DNA of 59,244 bases from Acidobacteriota bacterium (GTDB lineage Bacteria > Acidobacteriota > UBA6911): NCBI GenBank assembly GCA_012729555.1, contig JAAYCX010000021.1, forward strand, positions 1 to 59,244, written 5' to 3'. Made by a program: the position numbers and the translations under genes. Under the pieces are notes generated by a model that saw nothing but the letters and a program-made list of their open reading frames with translations, was not told the DNA's origin and searched no databases. This document shows positions 8,388 through 17,649 of the stretch, piece after piece; the stretch's first letter is position 1, and the number at the start of each line of letters is the position of its first letter.

Positions 8388-9760
8388 AGTACCCCGTCCC
8401 CTGCCTGGACCGCCGGACCTCCATCCAGGAGGCGATCCGGACGATCGAGCGGACCTCCTTCGACCGGGCCTTCGTCGTCGACCCCGGGGGGGTGTACCTG
8501 GGGTGCGTCACCATTTCCGACCTGCGCCGGCTCCTCATCAGCGGCGCCCACGGCGGGGAGCCGGTCGACGGGTACCCCCTCAGGCACGGGCAGAAGCTGA
8601 CGGCCCGGTCGTGCGAGGACCCGAAACTGGCCGAGCGGATGATGTCCGACATGGAACTGGAGGGGGTGCGCTACCTCCCCGTCGTCGACGACGGGGGGCG
8701 CATCGCCGACATCCTCTCCCTCGAGGACCTCGAGCGGCGGCACGGGCCCGGGCCCGCCGCGGCGGGGGACGGGCCGGGAAGAAGGGTGCTGGTGGTCGGC
8801 GGGGCCGGCTACCTCGGGAGCGTGCTCACCCGGAAGCTCCTCGGGCGCGGTTTCCGGGTCCGGGTGCTCGACAGCTTCCTCTACGGCCGCCGCTCGCTCG
8901 AGCCGCTGGCGGAGGCGAAGAACCTCGAAATCGTCGAGGGGGACCTGCGCCACATCCCCACCATGGTCGCCGCCCTGGCCGACGTCGACGCCGTGGTGCT
9001 CCTGGCTGCCATCGTGGGGGACCCGGCCTCCAGAATCCGCCCGATCGAAACGATCGAGACCAACGTGCTGGCGGCGCAGGCCCTGGCCTCGGCCGCGCGC
9101 CTGCAGCAGGTCGGCCGCTTCCTGTACGCTTCCACCTGCAGCGTCTACGGCGTGGGGAGCGCGCTGCTCGACGAGGAGGCCCCGCTCCACCCCGTTTCCC
9201 TCTACGCCCGGAGCAAGATCGAGTCGGAGAAGATCATCCTCGGCATGGGGGGGGAGTATTTCAGCCCCACCATCCTCAGGATGGGGACCCTGTACGGCCC
9301 CTCCCCCCGCATGCGGTTCGACCTGGTCGTCAACACCATGAGCATGAAGTCGTTCGTCGACGGCCGGATCCAGGTGTTCGGCGGAAGCCAGTGGCGCCCG
9401 CTGCTCGGGGTGGAGGACGCGGCCGAGGTCTACGCCCGCTGCCTGGAGGCGGATATCGGGAAGGTGGGCAACCAGGTGTTCAACGTCGGTTCCGACGGCC
9501 AGAATTACCGGATCGACGAGGTGGCCGGCATCATCAGCGGCGCGCTCGGGGGGGTCCCCATCCAGAGGGACCGGTCGAACCTGGACGCCCGCGACTACCG
9601 GGTTTCCTTTGCCAAGCTCGAGCAGACCCTCGGTTTCCGTCCCGGGCAGACGATCGCCGATGCCGCCGGCGCCATCGTCTCGAGCCTCCGCTCGGGCGCC
9701 ATCCGCAACCCGGCCCAGAGGATCTACTACAATCACTTTTTCGATTCCACCGAGGAGTAA
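8384..9760 (+). CDS. CBS-domain pair fused to NAD-dependent epimerase/dehydratase
   Basis: 458 residues. The N-terminal ~120 residues form two CBS motifs (RTSIQEAIRTI...FVVD and a second ending LPVVDDGGRIADILSLEDL). After a short Gly/Ala/Pro linker, an extended SDR begins near residue 135 with VVGGAGYLGS and carries the catalytic Tyr-x3-Lys in SLYARSK. CBS pairs bind adenosine nucleotides and usually regulate the attached enzyme, so nucleotide control of a sugar-modifying step is the natural inference. Paired CBS motifs also occur on nucleotidyltransferases of sugar pathways. It overlaps the preceding epimerase by 4 nt and is followed by a terminator. Confidence 0.87.
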   Translation: MKYPVPCLDRRTSIQEAIRTIERTSFDRAFVVDPGGVYLGCVTISDLRRLLISGAHGGEPVDGYPLRHGQKLTARSCEDPKLAERMMSDMELEGVRYLPVVDDGGRIADILSLEDLERRHGPGPAAAGDGPGRRVLVVGGAGYLGSVLTRKLLGRGFRVRVLDSFLYGRRSLEPLAEAKNLEIVEGDLRHIPTMVAALADVDAVVLLAAIVGDPASRIRPIETIETNVLAAQALASAARLQQVGRFLYASTCSVYGVGSALLDEEAPLHPVSLYARSKIESEKIILGMGGEYFSPTILRMGTLYGPSPRMRFDLVVNTMSMKSFVDGRIQVFGGSQWRPLLGVEDAAEVYARCLEADIGKVGNQVFNVGSDGQNYRIDEVAGIISGALGGVPIQRDRSNLDARDYRVSFAKLEQTLGFRPGQTIADAAGAIVSSLRSGAIRNPAQRIYYNHFFDSTEE

Positions 9761-9761
9761 G

Positions 9762-9793
9762 GGCGGGCCGCCGGCGCCCGCCGTTTCTTTTTT
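9762..9793 (+). terminator. Rho-independent terminator after epimerase operon
   Basis: Stem GGCGGG (9762-9767) with CCCGCC (9777-9782), 9-nt loop, followed by GTTTCTTTTTT. Confidence 0.65.
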
Positions 9794-10024
9794 CTCTGCA
9801 TTTTCAAGCCTTTTTGCTGTAACATTTGGAAGAAGCGCCCGATCGGCCCGGGGAAAAATGCCCGACCGGGGCGCAGGAGCTCCAGATTTTCTGCTGAGGA
9901 CTGTCAGGATATACGGCGCCAACCGATAACATGACCCCGAATCCATACGCATGGAACCACACCCACTCCTTCATTCAGGGAGACGCGCTGCCTGTGTTTT
10001 CCGGGGTTTTTAAAAGGGAGAACA

Positions 10025-10609
10025 ATGTCTGTACGTTTGTTTGTAGGGAACCTTCCCTATGATGCCACCGAGGCGGACCTGAGAGGGTTCTTCGAACCTG
10101 CCGGAACCCTTTCCGCCGTGATCATTCCCGTGGATCGTGAAACCGGGAAGAAGCGGGGATTCGCCTTCGTCGAATTCGGCGACCCGGCCCAGGCCGCGGA
10201 AGCCACCCGCCGGTTCAACAACCAGCCGTTCATGGGCCGGAACATCACCATCAACGAGGCCCGCGCGCGGGGGGAGGGCCGGCCCGATTCCGGACCGCGC
10301 CCGCCGATGCGATCCCCCGGCGCTTTCCGGCCCGGTTTCACGCCGAGGCCCGCTCCCGGCGGCGATTTAGTCCCCGACTCCTCCGAGAGCGACCGTTCGG
10401 CGCGGGCCGAGAGGCGCAGCCGCAATTTCGGAGCCAACGCCAAGCCCGTCCGCAAGCGCAAACCCTCCTTTGGAAACCGGGGGGAAATGGGGGCCCGGAA
10501 AGGCCCGATCCGCGAGCGCGTCGGAGGCAGGGTCTACGGGACCCTGGAAGACGACGACCTCTTCGATGACGACCAGGACCTGGACCTCGATCTCGAGTCC
10601 ATGGATTAG
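10025..10609 (+). CDS. RNA-binding protein with N-terminal RRM domain
   Basis: 194 residues. Residues 3-80 are a canonical RNA recognition motif with RNP2 LFVGNL (5-10) and RNP1 KRGFAFVEF (43-51), whose aromatic residues stack on RNA bases. The rest is low-complexity: Arg/Pro/Gly-rich, then a Lys/Arg patch, then an acidic tail rich in Asp. Most bacterial RRM proteins are only 80-120 residues, so the tail is long. Such proteins are often cold- or stress-related, which is family knowledge and not shown here. The start has AAGGGAGAA upstream. The ~260-nt intergenic space in front holds the previous terminator and no other gene. Confidence 0.9.
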   Translation: MSVRLFVGNLPYDATEADLRGFFEPAGTLSAVIIPVDRETGKKRGFAFVEFGDPAQAAEATRRFNNQPFMGRNITINEARARGEGRPDSGPRPPMRSPGAFRPGFTPRPAPGGDLVPDSSESDRSARAERRSRNFGANAKPVRKRKPSFGNRGEMGARKGPIRERVGGRVYGTLEDDDLFDDDQDLDLDLESMD

Positions 10610-10631
10610 GCGTCATCGTCCCATCCTCATG

Positions 10632-10653
10632 CCCGGCGGCCGCAAGCGCCGGG
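10632..10653 (+). terminator. Hairpin downstream of RRM gene
   Basis: CCCGGCG (10632-10638) pairs with CGCCGGG (10647-10653) over an 8-nt loop. There is no T-tract, so function is weakly supported. Confidence 0.3.
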
Positions 10654-10708
10654 TGCAGTCTTCCCGCCAGGTTTGCCGACGGCCGGCCGAAGGCCTGTCA
10701 GAATCCGG

Positions 10709-10737
10709 TTGGGGATCCCGCCCCCGCGCGCTATGAT
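10709..10737 (+). promoter_or_regulatory. Candidate promoter of CoA-transferase gene
   Basis: TTGGGG (10709-10714), 17 nt, TATGAT (10732-10737), about 40 nt before ATG 10778. Confidence 0.5.
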
Positions 10738-10777
10738 GGGGCGCCCATAAAACCAAATCACGGGCCAGGAGAAGCTC

Positions 10778-12343
10778 ATGTCGAAAGTCATCACGGCGGA
10801 ACAGGCGGCGGCCCTGATCGGGGACGGCGTCACCATCGGCGCCAGCACCCAGGGGATGTCGGGGTGGGCCGAGGAGGTGGCCATAGCGATCGAGAAGCGG
10901 TTTCTCGAGACCGGCCACCCCCGCGACATCACCCTGGTGCACAGCTGCACCTGCGGCGACTACAAGAAGCGAGGGACGACCCACCTCGGCCACGAGGGGC
11001 TGACCCGGCGCCTGGTGTGCGGACACACCCTCACCTCCCCGAACATGATCCGGCTGATCGAGGAGAACAAAATCGAGTGCTACCTCCTCCCGCAGGGGGT
11101 CATCTGCCAGCTCTGGCGGGCGATCGCCGGGAAGAAGGTGGGGGTCATCACCTCCGTGGGGCTCGGGACCTACGTCGACCCGCGCATCGACGGCGGGAAG
11201 GTCACCGCCGTCACGAGCGAGGACCTGGTCAAGCTCATCGAGGTCGAGGGGCGGGAGATGCTGCTGTACAAGCCCTTCCCCGTCCACGTGGCCCTGATCC
11301 GCGGGACGGTGGCCGACGAGAACGGCAACCTCAACATGGACAACGAGCCGGTGATCATGGAGGCCCTGCCGCTGGCCATGGCGGCCAAGAACAGCGGCGG
11401 CATCGTCATCGCGCAGGCCCACGACCTGGCCGAGGCCCACACGCTCCACCCCAAGAACGTCAAGGTCCCGGGCGCCCTCGTCGACTACGTGGTGATCGCC
11501 AGCCCGGAAAACCACCACCAGACCCAGGCGACCTACTACAGCCCCGCGCTCGCGGGGAACATCCGGATCCCGCTCCACGGCATCCCCCCCGTCCCGCTCG
11601 ACGCCCGGAAGGTGATCGGGAGGCGGGCGGCCATGGAGCTCGCCGCCGGCGACATCATCAACCTCGGGGTGGGGATCCCCGCCTTCGTCGCCAGCACGGT
11701 GGCCGAGGAGGGGGTGAGCCAGCGCGTCACCGTCACCACGGAACTGGGGATCTTCGGCGGCGTGCCCGCGCTCGACCTCGATTTCGGCGGGGCCTACAAC
11801 GCCGAAGCCATGATCGAGCACGCCTCCATGTTCGATTTCTACGACGGCGGCGGGCTGGACGCCACCTTCGTCGGGCTGGCCCAGGTCGACAGGAACGTCG
11901 ACGTGAACGTGAGCCGTTTCGGCAACCGCGTGGCCGGGCCCGGAGGTTTCATCAACATCACCCAGAATTCGAAGAAGGTGGTCTTCTGCGGGATGTTCGC
12001 CATGGGGGCGGAATCGGTCGTGGAGGACGGCCGGCTGCGCATCACCCGGGAGGGGAAGGGGAAGAAGTTCATCGAGCGCGTGGAGCAGATCACCTTCAGC
12101 GGCGCCTACGCCACCGCCCGCGGGCTGCCGGTGCTCTTCGTCACCGAGCGGGGGGTGCTGCGGCTCTCCGAAGGGGAGCTCGAGCTGGTCGAGATCGCGC
12201 CGGGGGTCGACCTCGAGCGCGACATCCTGGGGATGATGGACTTCAGGCCCAGGATCTCCCCGGCGCTCAAGAAGATGGACGCCGCCCTGTTCCAGCCCGG
12301 CTGGGGGGGGCTCGAGGCGCTGCTCGAGGCCAGAAAACACTAG
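10778..12343 (+). CDS. Acyl-CoA:carboxylate CoA-transferase, propionate CoA-transferase type
   Basis: 521 residues, the length of fused alpha-beta family I CoA-transferases such as propionate (acetate/lactate) CoA-transferase Pct. The N half has the oxyanion-loop region GVTIGASTQGMSGW and the C half has the catalytic glutamate near residue 322 in TTELGIFGG, which forms the glutamyl-CoA intermediate. GGAYNAEAMI and the glycine-rich GPGGFINI are typical of the C half. It transfers CoA between short-chain acids in the cytoplasm. ATG 10778 follows AGGAGAAG. It is monocistronic, though 2-hydroxyacid oxidation genes lie close downstream, which would fit lactate or propionate metabolism. Confidence 0.9.
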   Translation: MSKVITAEQAAALIGDGVTIGASTQGMSGWAEEVAIAIEKRFLETGHPRDITLVHSCTCGDYKKRGTTHLGHEGLTRRLVCGHTLTSPNMIRLIEENKIECYLLPQGVICQLWRAIAGKKVGVITSVGLGTYVDPRIDGGKVTAVTSEDLVKLIEVEGREMLLYKPFPVHVALIRGTVADENGNLNMDNEPVIMEALPLAMAAKNSGGIVIAQAHDLAEAHTLHPKNVKVPGALVDYVVIASPENHHQTQATYYSPALAGNIRIPLHGIPPVPLDARKVIGRRAAMELAAGDIINLGVGIPAFVASTVAEEGVSQRVTVTTELGIFGGVPALDLDFGGAYNAEAMIEHASMFDFYDGGGLDATFVGLAQVDRNVDVNVSRFGNRVAGPGGFINITQNSKKVVFCGMFAMGAESVVEDGRLRITREGKGKKFIERVEQITFSGAYATARGLPVLFVTERGVLRLSEGELELVEIAPGVDLERDILGMMDFRPRISPALKKMDAALFQPGWGGLEALLEARKH

Positions 12344-12414
12344 GAGCCTGTCCAGGAAGGGGAGTATCGTAGTCCCAATACCCAACCGCCATACCCTTGG
12401 GATAAGGAGGGAAT

Positions 12415-13563
12415 GTGGACTCACAGCAATCAAGAAGGCAGTTTCTGCAGGCGGGGCTGGTCCTGCCGGCCGCCGGGCTCGCCTCGGCCGTCCCCGACAA
12501 GGCGCCCGCCCCCAAGGTGCCGGTCCCCCCGCCGGAGTACCGCACCCTGGGAAAAACGGGGCTCCGGGTCACGGGCGTCGGCTACGGCATCGGCTTCGTC
12601 CCGGTCCCCGAGGTCGTCGCGCGCGCCCTCGACATGGGGATCAACTACTACGACACCTCGCGCGACTACGGCGACAGCGAGAAGATCTTCTCCGGCGTCA
12701 TCCGCGGGCGGCAGCGGGACCGGATCGTCATCGCCACCAAGTCCCCCTCGCGGCGCAAGGCCGACATCCTGAAGGACCTCGACACCAGCCTCGCGGCGCT
12801 CGGGACCGACTACGTCGACATCTGGCACCTGCACGCGCGCGACACCCCGGCCTCCATCCCGGACGAGGCGGTCGAGGCGATGCTCGAGTGCAAGAAGTCG
12901 GGGAAGGCGCGCTTCGTCGGCTTCAGCTGCCACGACCCCAACCGGATGGTCGATTTCGTGCTGGAGACCAGGGCGTTCGACGTCGTGCAGACCACCTACA
13001 GCTTCCCCATCGGCGGCCGCTTCCGCGACGGCGCGATCGAGCGCCTTGCCGAGGCGGGCGTCGGCGTCATCGCCATGAAGGTGGTGGTGGCCCTGACCGG
13101 GCTGAACCTGAGCTCCTTCGACAACGAACCCGCGCGCAAGGGGGACGGGCCGCTGGCCGGGATCAAGTGGGTGCTCTCGAACCCCGCCATAGGGACGACG
13201 GTGCCGTTCATGCAAACGATCCCGGAACTGGAGATGAATTTCCGGGCGATGTCGGAGCCCTACACCGCGGCCGACGAGAAGCTGCTGTACGTGCTCAACG
13301 AGCGGATCCGCCCCGATTACTGCCGGATGTGCTACGAGTGCAGCGGGAAGTGCCCCCAGGGGCTCCCGGTGACCGACATGCTCCGCTACCTGGCCTATCA
13401 CGATTTCTGCGGCAACTACCACCAGGCCCGGATGCAGTTTGCCCTCCTCCCCCCGGACATCCGCTCCGTCCGGTGCGGCGACTGCGCCCGGTGCGTGATC
13501 GAGTGCCCGAGCGGCGTCCACGTCCGCGACCGCCTCGTCCGGGCGCAGGAACTGCTGGCCTGA
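12415..13563 (+). CDS. Tat-exported aldo/keto reductase with C-terminal 2x[4Fe-4S] ferredoxin-like domain
   Basis: 382 residues. A twin-arginine signal (SRRQFLQAG, then a hydrophobic stretch ending near residue 26) precedes an aldo/keto reductase barrel with catalytic Asp and Tyr in YYDTSRDYG, Lys in IATKS and His in WHLHARD. The C-terminal ~80 residues add two cluster motifs, CRMCYECSGKCP and CGDCARCVIECP. Such proteins are widespread in anaerobic and acidobacterial genomes, usually without a known substrate. Translation starts at GTG 12415, four bases after AAGGAGG; the ATG two bases earlier is out of frame. Export of a folded redox enzyme is inferred from the signal. Confidence 0.88.
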   Translation: MDSQQSRRQFLQAGLVLPAAGLASAVPDKAPAPKVPVPPPEYRTLGKTGLRVTGVGYGIGFVPVPEVVARALDMGINYYDTSRDYGDSEKIFSGVIRGRQRDRIVIATKSPSRRKADILKDLDTSLAALGTDYVDIWHLHARDTPASIPDEAVEAMLECKKSGKARFVGFSCHDPNRMVDFVLETRAFDVVQTTYSFPIGGRFRDGAIERLAEAGVGVIAMKVVVALTGLNLSSFDNEPARKGDGPLAGIKWVLSNPAIGTTVPFMQTIPELEMNFRAMSEPYTAADEKLLYVLNERIRPDYCRMCYECSGKCPQGLPVTDMLRYLAYHDFCGNYHQARMQFALLPPDIRSVRCGDCARCVIECPSGVHVRDRLVRAQELLA

Positions 13564-13573
13564 TTCCCCATGC

Positions 13574-13603
13574 GGCGGCCGGGCCCTTGGCGGCCCGGCC
13601 GCC
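13574..13603 (+). terminator. 12-bp GC hairpin after aldo/keto reductase gene
   Basis: Arms 13574-13585 and 13592-13603 are perfectly complementary over a 6-nt loop. The downstream stretch is C/T-rich with CCCTTTACCCTTTT. Confidence 0.5.
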
Positions 13604-13628
13604 CTCCCTGCCCGCCCCCTTTACCCTT

Positions 13629-13656
13629 TTGTGCGCGGGGCATTCACCGGTATAAT
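13629..13656 (+). promoter_or_regulatory. Candidate promoter of glcD-like operon
   Basis: TTGTGC (13629-13634), 16 nt, perfect TATAAT (13651-13656). The leader to ATG 13766 is about 100 nt. Confidence 0.55.
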
Positions 13657-13765
13657 ATGGGCCGGTTTGGGTTGGACCGCATTTGAGAGTTCCGGGTCAG
13701 GGTTTTTCGCGCCCCACACGCACCGAGTCTCCCAATCAACAGACGCAAGAAAGGAACGAAGGTCG

Positions 13766-15151
13766 ATGCTGAAGCCTGAAATAATCCATCGCCTGCAGGA
13801 GATTGTCGGCAAGGACGACGTCCTCTCGGCCCGGGAGGACCTGGCGACGTATTCCTACGACGGGACGACCAACTGGACCGGGACTCCCGAGGTGGTGGTC
13901 CTGCCGAGGACGACGGGGCAGATCTCCGAAATCATGAAGCTCGCCAGCCGGCACCGTATCGCCGTGACTCCCAGGGGTGCGGGGACGAACATCAGCGGCG
14001 GCTCGGTACCGACCCGCGGGGGCATCGTCCTGTGCACCGTGAAGATGAACCGGGTGCTCGACATCAACAAGACCAACCTCACGGCGGTGGTGGAGCCGGG
14101 GGTCGTGCTGCAGGACTTCAACAACATGCTCGCGAAGGAAAACCTCTTCTACCCCCCCGACCCGCAGAGCTTCCTGGGCTGCACGATGGGGGGGACGATC
14201 GCCGAGAACTCCGGCGGCCCCCTCTGCGTCAAGTACGGGGTGACCAAGCACTACGTTCTCGGGCTCGAGGTGGTGCTGCCCAGCGGCTACGTCATGAAGG
14301 TGGGCGGCTCCACCGTGAAAAACCGGACGGGGTACGACCTGGTCCCCCTCTTCACGGGGTCGGAGGGGACCCTGGGGGTGATCACCGGGATCACCCTGCG
14401 CCTCATCCCCAGGCCGGCCGCCCGCCGGACCCTGATGGCGATCTTCGACGACATGACGCTGGCGGGGGCGGTGGTCTCCAGCATCCTGGGCGCCGGGATC
14501 GTCCCGGCCAAAATCGAGTTCGTCGACAACTTTGTCATCCGGCGCATCGAGGAGAAGATGAAGATCGGGCTCCCGGTCGACGCCAAGACCATGCTCCTCA
14601 TCGACGTCGACGGCTCCGAGGCCGCCGTCGAGAGCGAGGCCGACCGGATCCTCGAACTGCTCAAGGAGGGGGGGGCGCGGATCGCGCGCCGGGCGAAGGA
14701 CGAGGCGGAGGCCGCCCTCTACTGGAAGGCGCGCAGCGCGGGATTCGCCGCCATCTACAGCGCCGCCCGCACCGTCATCGCCGAGGACGTCACCGTCCCG
14801 CGCGACCGGCTTTCGGAGTACATCCAGCGGCTGGACGAGATTTCGCGCAAATCGGGCTTCCCGATCGTACTTATCGGCCACGCGGGGGACGGCAACATCC
14901 ACCCCAGCGTCTCCACCGACAGCACCGACAAGGAGGACCTGGAGCGGCTCGAGGACACCCTCACGGCCATCTTCGAGATGGCGCTGGAGCTGGGGGGCAC
15001 CCTTTCGGGGGAGCACGGGATCGGGCTCGAGAAGAAGCGGCTCCTCAGCCGGGCGCTCGACCCCATGGCGATCGACGCGATGCGGAAGATCAAAACCATT
15101 TTCGATCCGGACAACATCATGAATCCGGATAAGATCTGGGAAAACGCATGA
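13766..15151 (+). CDS. FAD-linked 2-hydroxyacid oxidase, GlcD-like (glycolate/D-lactate dehydrogenase)
   Basis: 461 residues, a PCMH-type FAD-binding oxidoreductase. Visible are the FAD segment VTPRGAGTNISGGSVP, GCTMGGTIAENSGGP, the run KNRTGYDLVPLFTGSEGTLG, and the C-terminal HAGDGNIHP and LSGEHGIGLEKK signatures shared by GlcD and D-lactate dehydrogenases. It oxidises glycolate, D-lactate or another 2-hydroxyacid and passes electrons to a membrane or quinone acceptor through its iron-sulfur partner. ATG 13766 follows AAGGAACGAAGG, and the longer upstream frame covers the promoter. Its stop overlaps the next ATG (ATGA), giving the GlcD-GlcF arrangement without glcE. Confidence 0.92.
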   Translation: MLKPEIIHRLQEIVGKDDVLSAREDLATYSYDGTTNWTGTPEVVVLPRTTGQISEIMKLASRHRIAVTPRGAGTNISGGSVPTRGGIVLCTVKMNRVLDINKTNLTAVVEPGVVLQDFNNMLAKENLFYPPDPQSFLGCTMGGTIAENSGGPLCVKYGVTKHYVLGLEVVLPSGYVMKVGGSTVKNRTGYDLVPLFTGSEGTLGVITGITLRLIPRPAARRTLMAIFDDMTLAGAVVSSILGAGIVPAKIEFVDNFVIRRIEEKMKIGLPVDAKTMLLIDVDGSEAAVESEADRILELLKEGGARIARRAKDEAEAALYWKARSAGFAAIYSAARTVIAEDVTVPRDRLSEYIQRLDEISRKSGFPIVLIGHAGDGNIHPSVSTDSTDKEDLERLEDTLTAIFEMALELGGTLSGEHGIGLEKKRLLSRALDPMAIDAMRKIKTIFDPDNIMNPDKIWENA

Positions 15152-16416
15152 GCCGGACGGAATTCACGCAAGTCGGCAAGGTCGCCAGGGAGCTGGAGCA
15201 GTGCATGAAGTGCGGCTTCTGCGCCTATGTCTGTCCCGTCTACCAGGAGGAGAAGACCGAGGCGAGCCTGGCGCGCGGGAAGAACGAGCTGGTCAAGCTC
15301 CTGGTCTCCGGGGAGCTCGAAATCAACCGGGAGCTGGCCGACCGCCTCTACAAGTGCACCGGCTGCATGACGTGCACGGCCAACTGCCCGGCCCGCGCCG
15401 AGATCCCCCGCATCGTGGTGGCCGCGCGCGCCGACCTCGCCGGGGAGATGGGGATGCGCTTCCCCTACGGGCTGATCTACCGGCAGGTCCTGGCCAAGCG
15501 CGGCGTCATGGGGCTGGCCCTGGCCGCCGCTTCGCGCCTGCAGGGGGTCCTCATGCCCCGCACCAGCGGGACGTTGCGCCATATGCCCGATTTCCTCTCC
15601 GCCTTCGGCAAGGGGCGCCGGATCCCGTCGGTCGCCCGGAAGTTTCTCCGCCGCCAGCTGCCCGAAGTCACCGCGGCGGCCGGCCGCCGCACCCTGCGGG
15701 TGGGCTATTTCAGCGGCTGCATGAACGAATTCGTCTCCCCCGAGGTCGGCCGCCGCACCGTCGAGCTGCTCGCCCGGCGCGGGGTCGAGGTCGTCTTCCC
15801 CCGGGTCCAGGGGTGCTGCGGCGCGGCCGTTTTCCTCGGGGCGGGCGATTTCGAAACCGCCCGGAAGATGGCCGACCGCAACGCGGCCGCCTTCGAGGGG
15901 CTGGACTATGTCGTGACCGACTGCGCCACCTGCGCCTGCGCCCTGACCGAATACGCCCATTTCCTGGCCGACACCCCCGAAAGGGAGGAAGCGTACGCCC
16001 GTTTTTCGGGCAAGGTGCGGCACGTCGCCTCCTTCCTGGTCGACGTCCTCGAGGCCGCGGACTTCCGGGCCCCGGCCCTTTTCGACGGGAAGAAGGTCAC
16101 CTGGCACGACCCGTGCCACCTGAACCGGCACCTGGGGGTCCGGGAGCAGCCGCGGCGGATCCTCGAGTCTCTGGGCGGGGTCCGCTACGTGGAGATGCCC
16201 GAGGCCGACCGCTGCTGCGGCATGGGGGGGCAGTTCAACCTCCTCCACTACGAGCTCTCGATGAAGATCGCGAAAAGGAAGAGCGAGAACATCGAGGCGG
16301 CGGACGCCGACGTCGTCGTCACCGCCTGCCCCGGCTGCCAGCTGCAGCTGGCCGATTCGGCCTCCCGGCTCGAGAAGCCGCAAAGGGTGGTGAGCCTCAT
16401 GGACGTGATCGAGTAG
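15148..16416 (+). CDS. (Fe-S)-binding heterodisulfide-reductase-like subunit, GlcF-like
   Basis: 422 residues. Two [4Fe-4S] motifs near the N-terminus (CMKCGFCAYVCP and CTGCMTCTANCP) are followed by two cysteine-rich CCG domains (GCCGAAVF...CATCAC, and DPCHLNRH...RCCGMGGQF...CPGCQLQL). This is the electron-transfer subunit that partners GlcD-type flavoproteins. Coupled to the preceding gene by a 4-nt overlap. Its end overlaps the end of the convergent radical SAM gene by about 20 nt. Confidence 0.92.
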   Translation: MSRTEFTQVGKVARELEQCMKCGFCAYVCPVYQEEKTEASLARGKNELVKLLVSGELEINRELADRLYKCTGCMTCTANCPARAEIPRIVVAARADLAGEMGMRFPYGLIYRQVLAKRGVMGLALAAASRLQGVLMPRTSGTLRHMPDFLSAFGKGRRIPSVARKFLRRQLPEVTAAAGRRTLRVGYFSGCMNEFVSPEVGRRTVELLARRGVEVVFPRVQGCCGAAVFLGAGDFETARKMADRNAAAFEGLDYVVTDCATCACALTEYAHFLADTPEREEAYARFSGKVRHVASFLVDVLEAADFRAPALFDGKKVTWHDPCHLNRHLGVREQPRRILESLGGVRYVEMPEADRCCGMGGQFNLLHYELSMKIAKRKSENIEAADADVVVTACPGCQLQLADSASRLEKPQRVVSLMDVIE

Positions 16417-17635
16417 CCCGCCCTCCCCGGGTCTCGTAGATCCCCCCCCGGGCCTGGAGCGCGGCCACGGCGCGCGCGAAGGCGCCCTCGACCGATCCGG
16501 GCGCCGCGCCCGCCATCGCCGTCTGCGGCAGCGGGGCGAACAGGTGCGGGTGCACCCTCCCCCCGAGGCGCACGATACGTTCCATGGCGCCAAGGCTCGC
16601 GCGCCGGTCCTCCTCTTCCTCCCCCGGAAGTCCGAAGATGAAGTCGACGATCACCTTGTACCCGCGCCGGCGCGCGAGCGCCACCGCGCCGAGCACGTCC
16701 TCCACGGTGTGCCCACGGCCGCACGCCTCGAGCACGCGCGGGCTCCCCGACTGGGCGCCGATGACGATCTCGTCGTTGTCGGCGAACTCCCGCAGCAGCG
16801 CGAGGGTCTCCTCCGTGACGTGCTCCGGGCGCGCTTCCGACGGGAAGTGGGCGAAGAGGATCTTCGCCCCCCTCCCGACGGCCGCCCGCAGCGCCGCGAG
16901 CAGTTCGCGGAGGGCCGCGAGGTCGACCCGCCGCCCGTCGGGGGAGCCGTAGGAGAAGGCGTTGGGGGAGAGGAGCCTGACGACCTTGCGGTCGATGGCC
17001 TGGAGGGTGAGCGCCTGCCCGACGATCCGGTCGACGGAGCGGTGGCGCAGCCGGGTGCCGAACAGGTGCGAGGTCTGGCAGTAGCCGCAGGCGAAGGCGC
17101 AGCCGCGCGTGATCTCGATCGGGCCGAACATCCCGCGCGCCGGGGAGATCGAGGCGGCCGCGTCGAGGTCGACCGGCGCCTCCCCGCGGAGGACGTCCCC
17201 CCCCGCGAAGGGTCCCGCCGCGCCGCCGGCCAGGATCGCCTCGAGGGCCTGGGGAAAGGTCCCTTCCGCCTCCCCGGCGAAGACCGCGTCCGCCCCGGCC
17301 CGGAGCACCTCTTCGGGCCGGGCCGAAGGGTGCGGGCCGCCGGCGAGGAGGAGGACGCGCTCCCCCCACCGGGCGCGCAGCCCGGCCATCAGCCGCGCCG
17401 ATTCCTCGAACTGGCACGTCATCATCGACAGCGCCACGACGGCCCGGCGTGCGGTGCGGAGCCGCTCGGCGGTGACGGCGCAGAGCTCGGCCGGAGTGCG
17501 GGGGAGGTCGATCCGCAGCCGTTCGAAACCGGGGGCGGCATCGAGCGCCCCCGCGAGCGCGTTGAAGCTGTAGGTGTTCAGGCGGTGATAATGGAAGACC
17601 ACGGCCGTGTCGTTCGGCATGATGGGCCTCGCCAT
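16397..17635 (-). CDS. B12-binding-domain radical SAM protein
   Basis: 412 residues. The N-terminal ~140 residues form a Rossmann-like fold resembling cobalamin-binding domains (LLLAGGPHPSARPEEVLRAGADAVFAGEAE). The radical SAM core follows with the CxxxCxxC cluster in CAFACGYC, and later IVDFIFGLPGEEEED. Family resemblance is to the archaeal/bacterial group of TIGR-type B12-binding radical SAM proteins with unknown reactions. There is no DxHxxG in the N domain, so cobalamin may bind base-off differently or not at all. ATG 17635 is chosen, and ATG 17620 is possible. It follows Glu/Leu dehydrogenase by 14 nt, same strand. Confidence 0.85.
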   Translation of the reverse strand: MARPIMPNDTAVVFHYHRLNTYSFNALAGALDAAPGFERLRIDLPRTPAELCAVTAERLRTARRAVVALSMMTCQFEESARLMAGLRARWGERVLLLAGGPHPSARPEEVLRAGADAVFAGEAEGTFPQALEAILAGGAAGPFAGGDVLRGEAPVDLDAAASISPARGMFGPIEITRGCAFACGYCQTSHLFGTRLRHRSVDRIVGQALTLQAIDRKVVRLLSPNAFSYGSPDGRRVDLAALRELLAALRAAVGRGAKILFAHFPSEARPEHVTEETLALLREFADNDEIVIGAQSGSPRVLEACGRGHTVEDVLGAVALARRRGYKVIVDFIFGLPGEEEEDRRASLGAMERIVRLGGRVHPHLFAPLPQTAMAGAAPGSVEGAFARAVAALQARGGIYETRGGRATRSRP

Positions 17636-17649
17636 CCCGGGCGGCAGGT

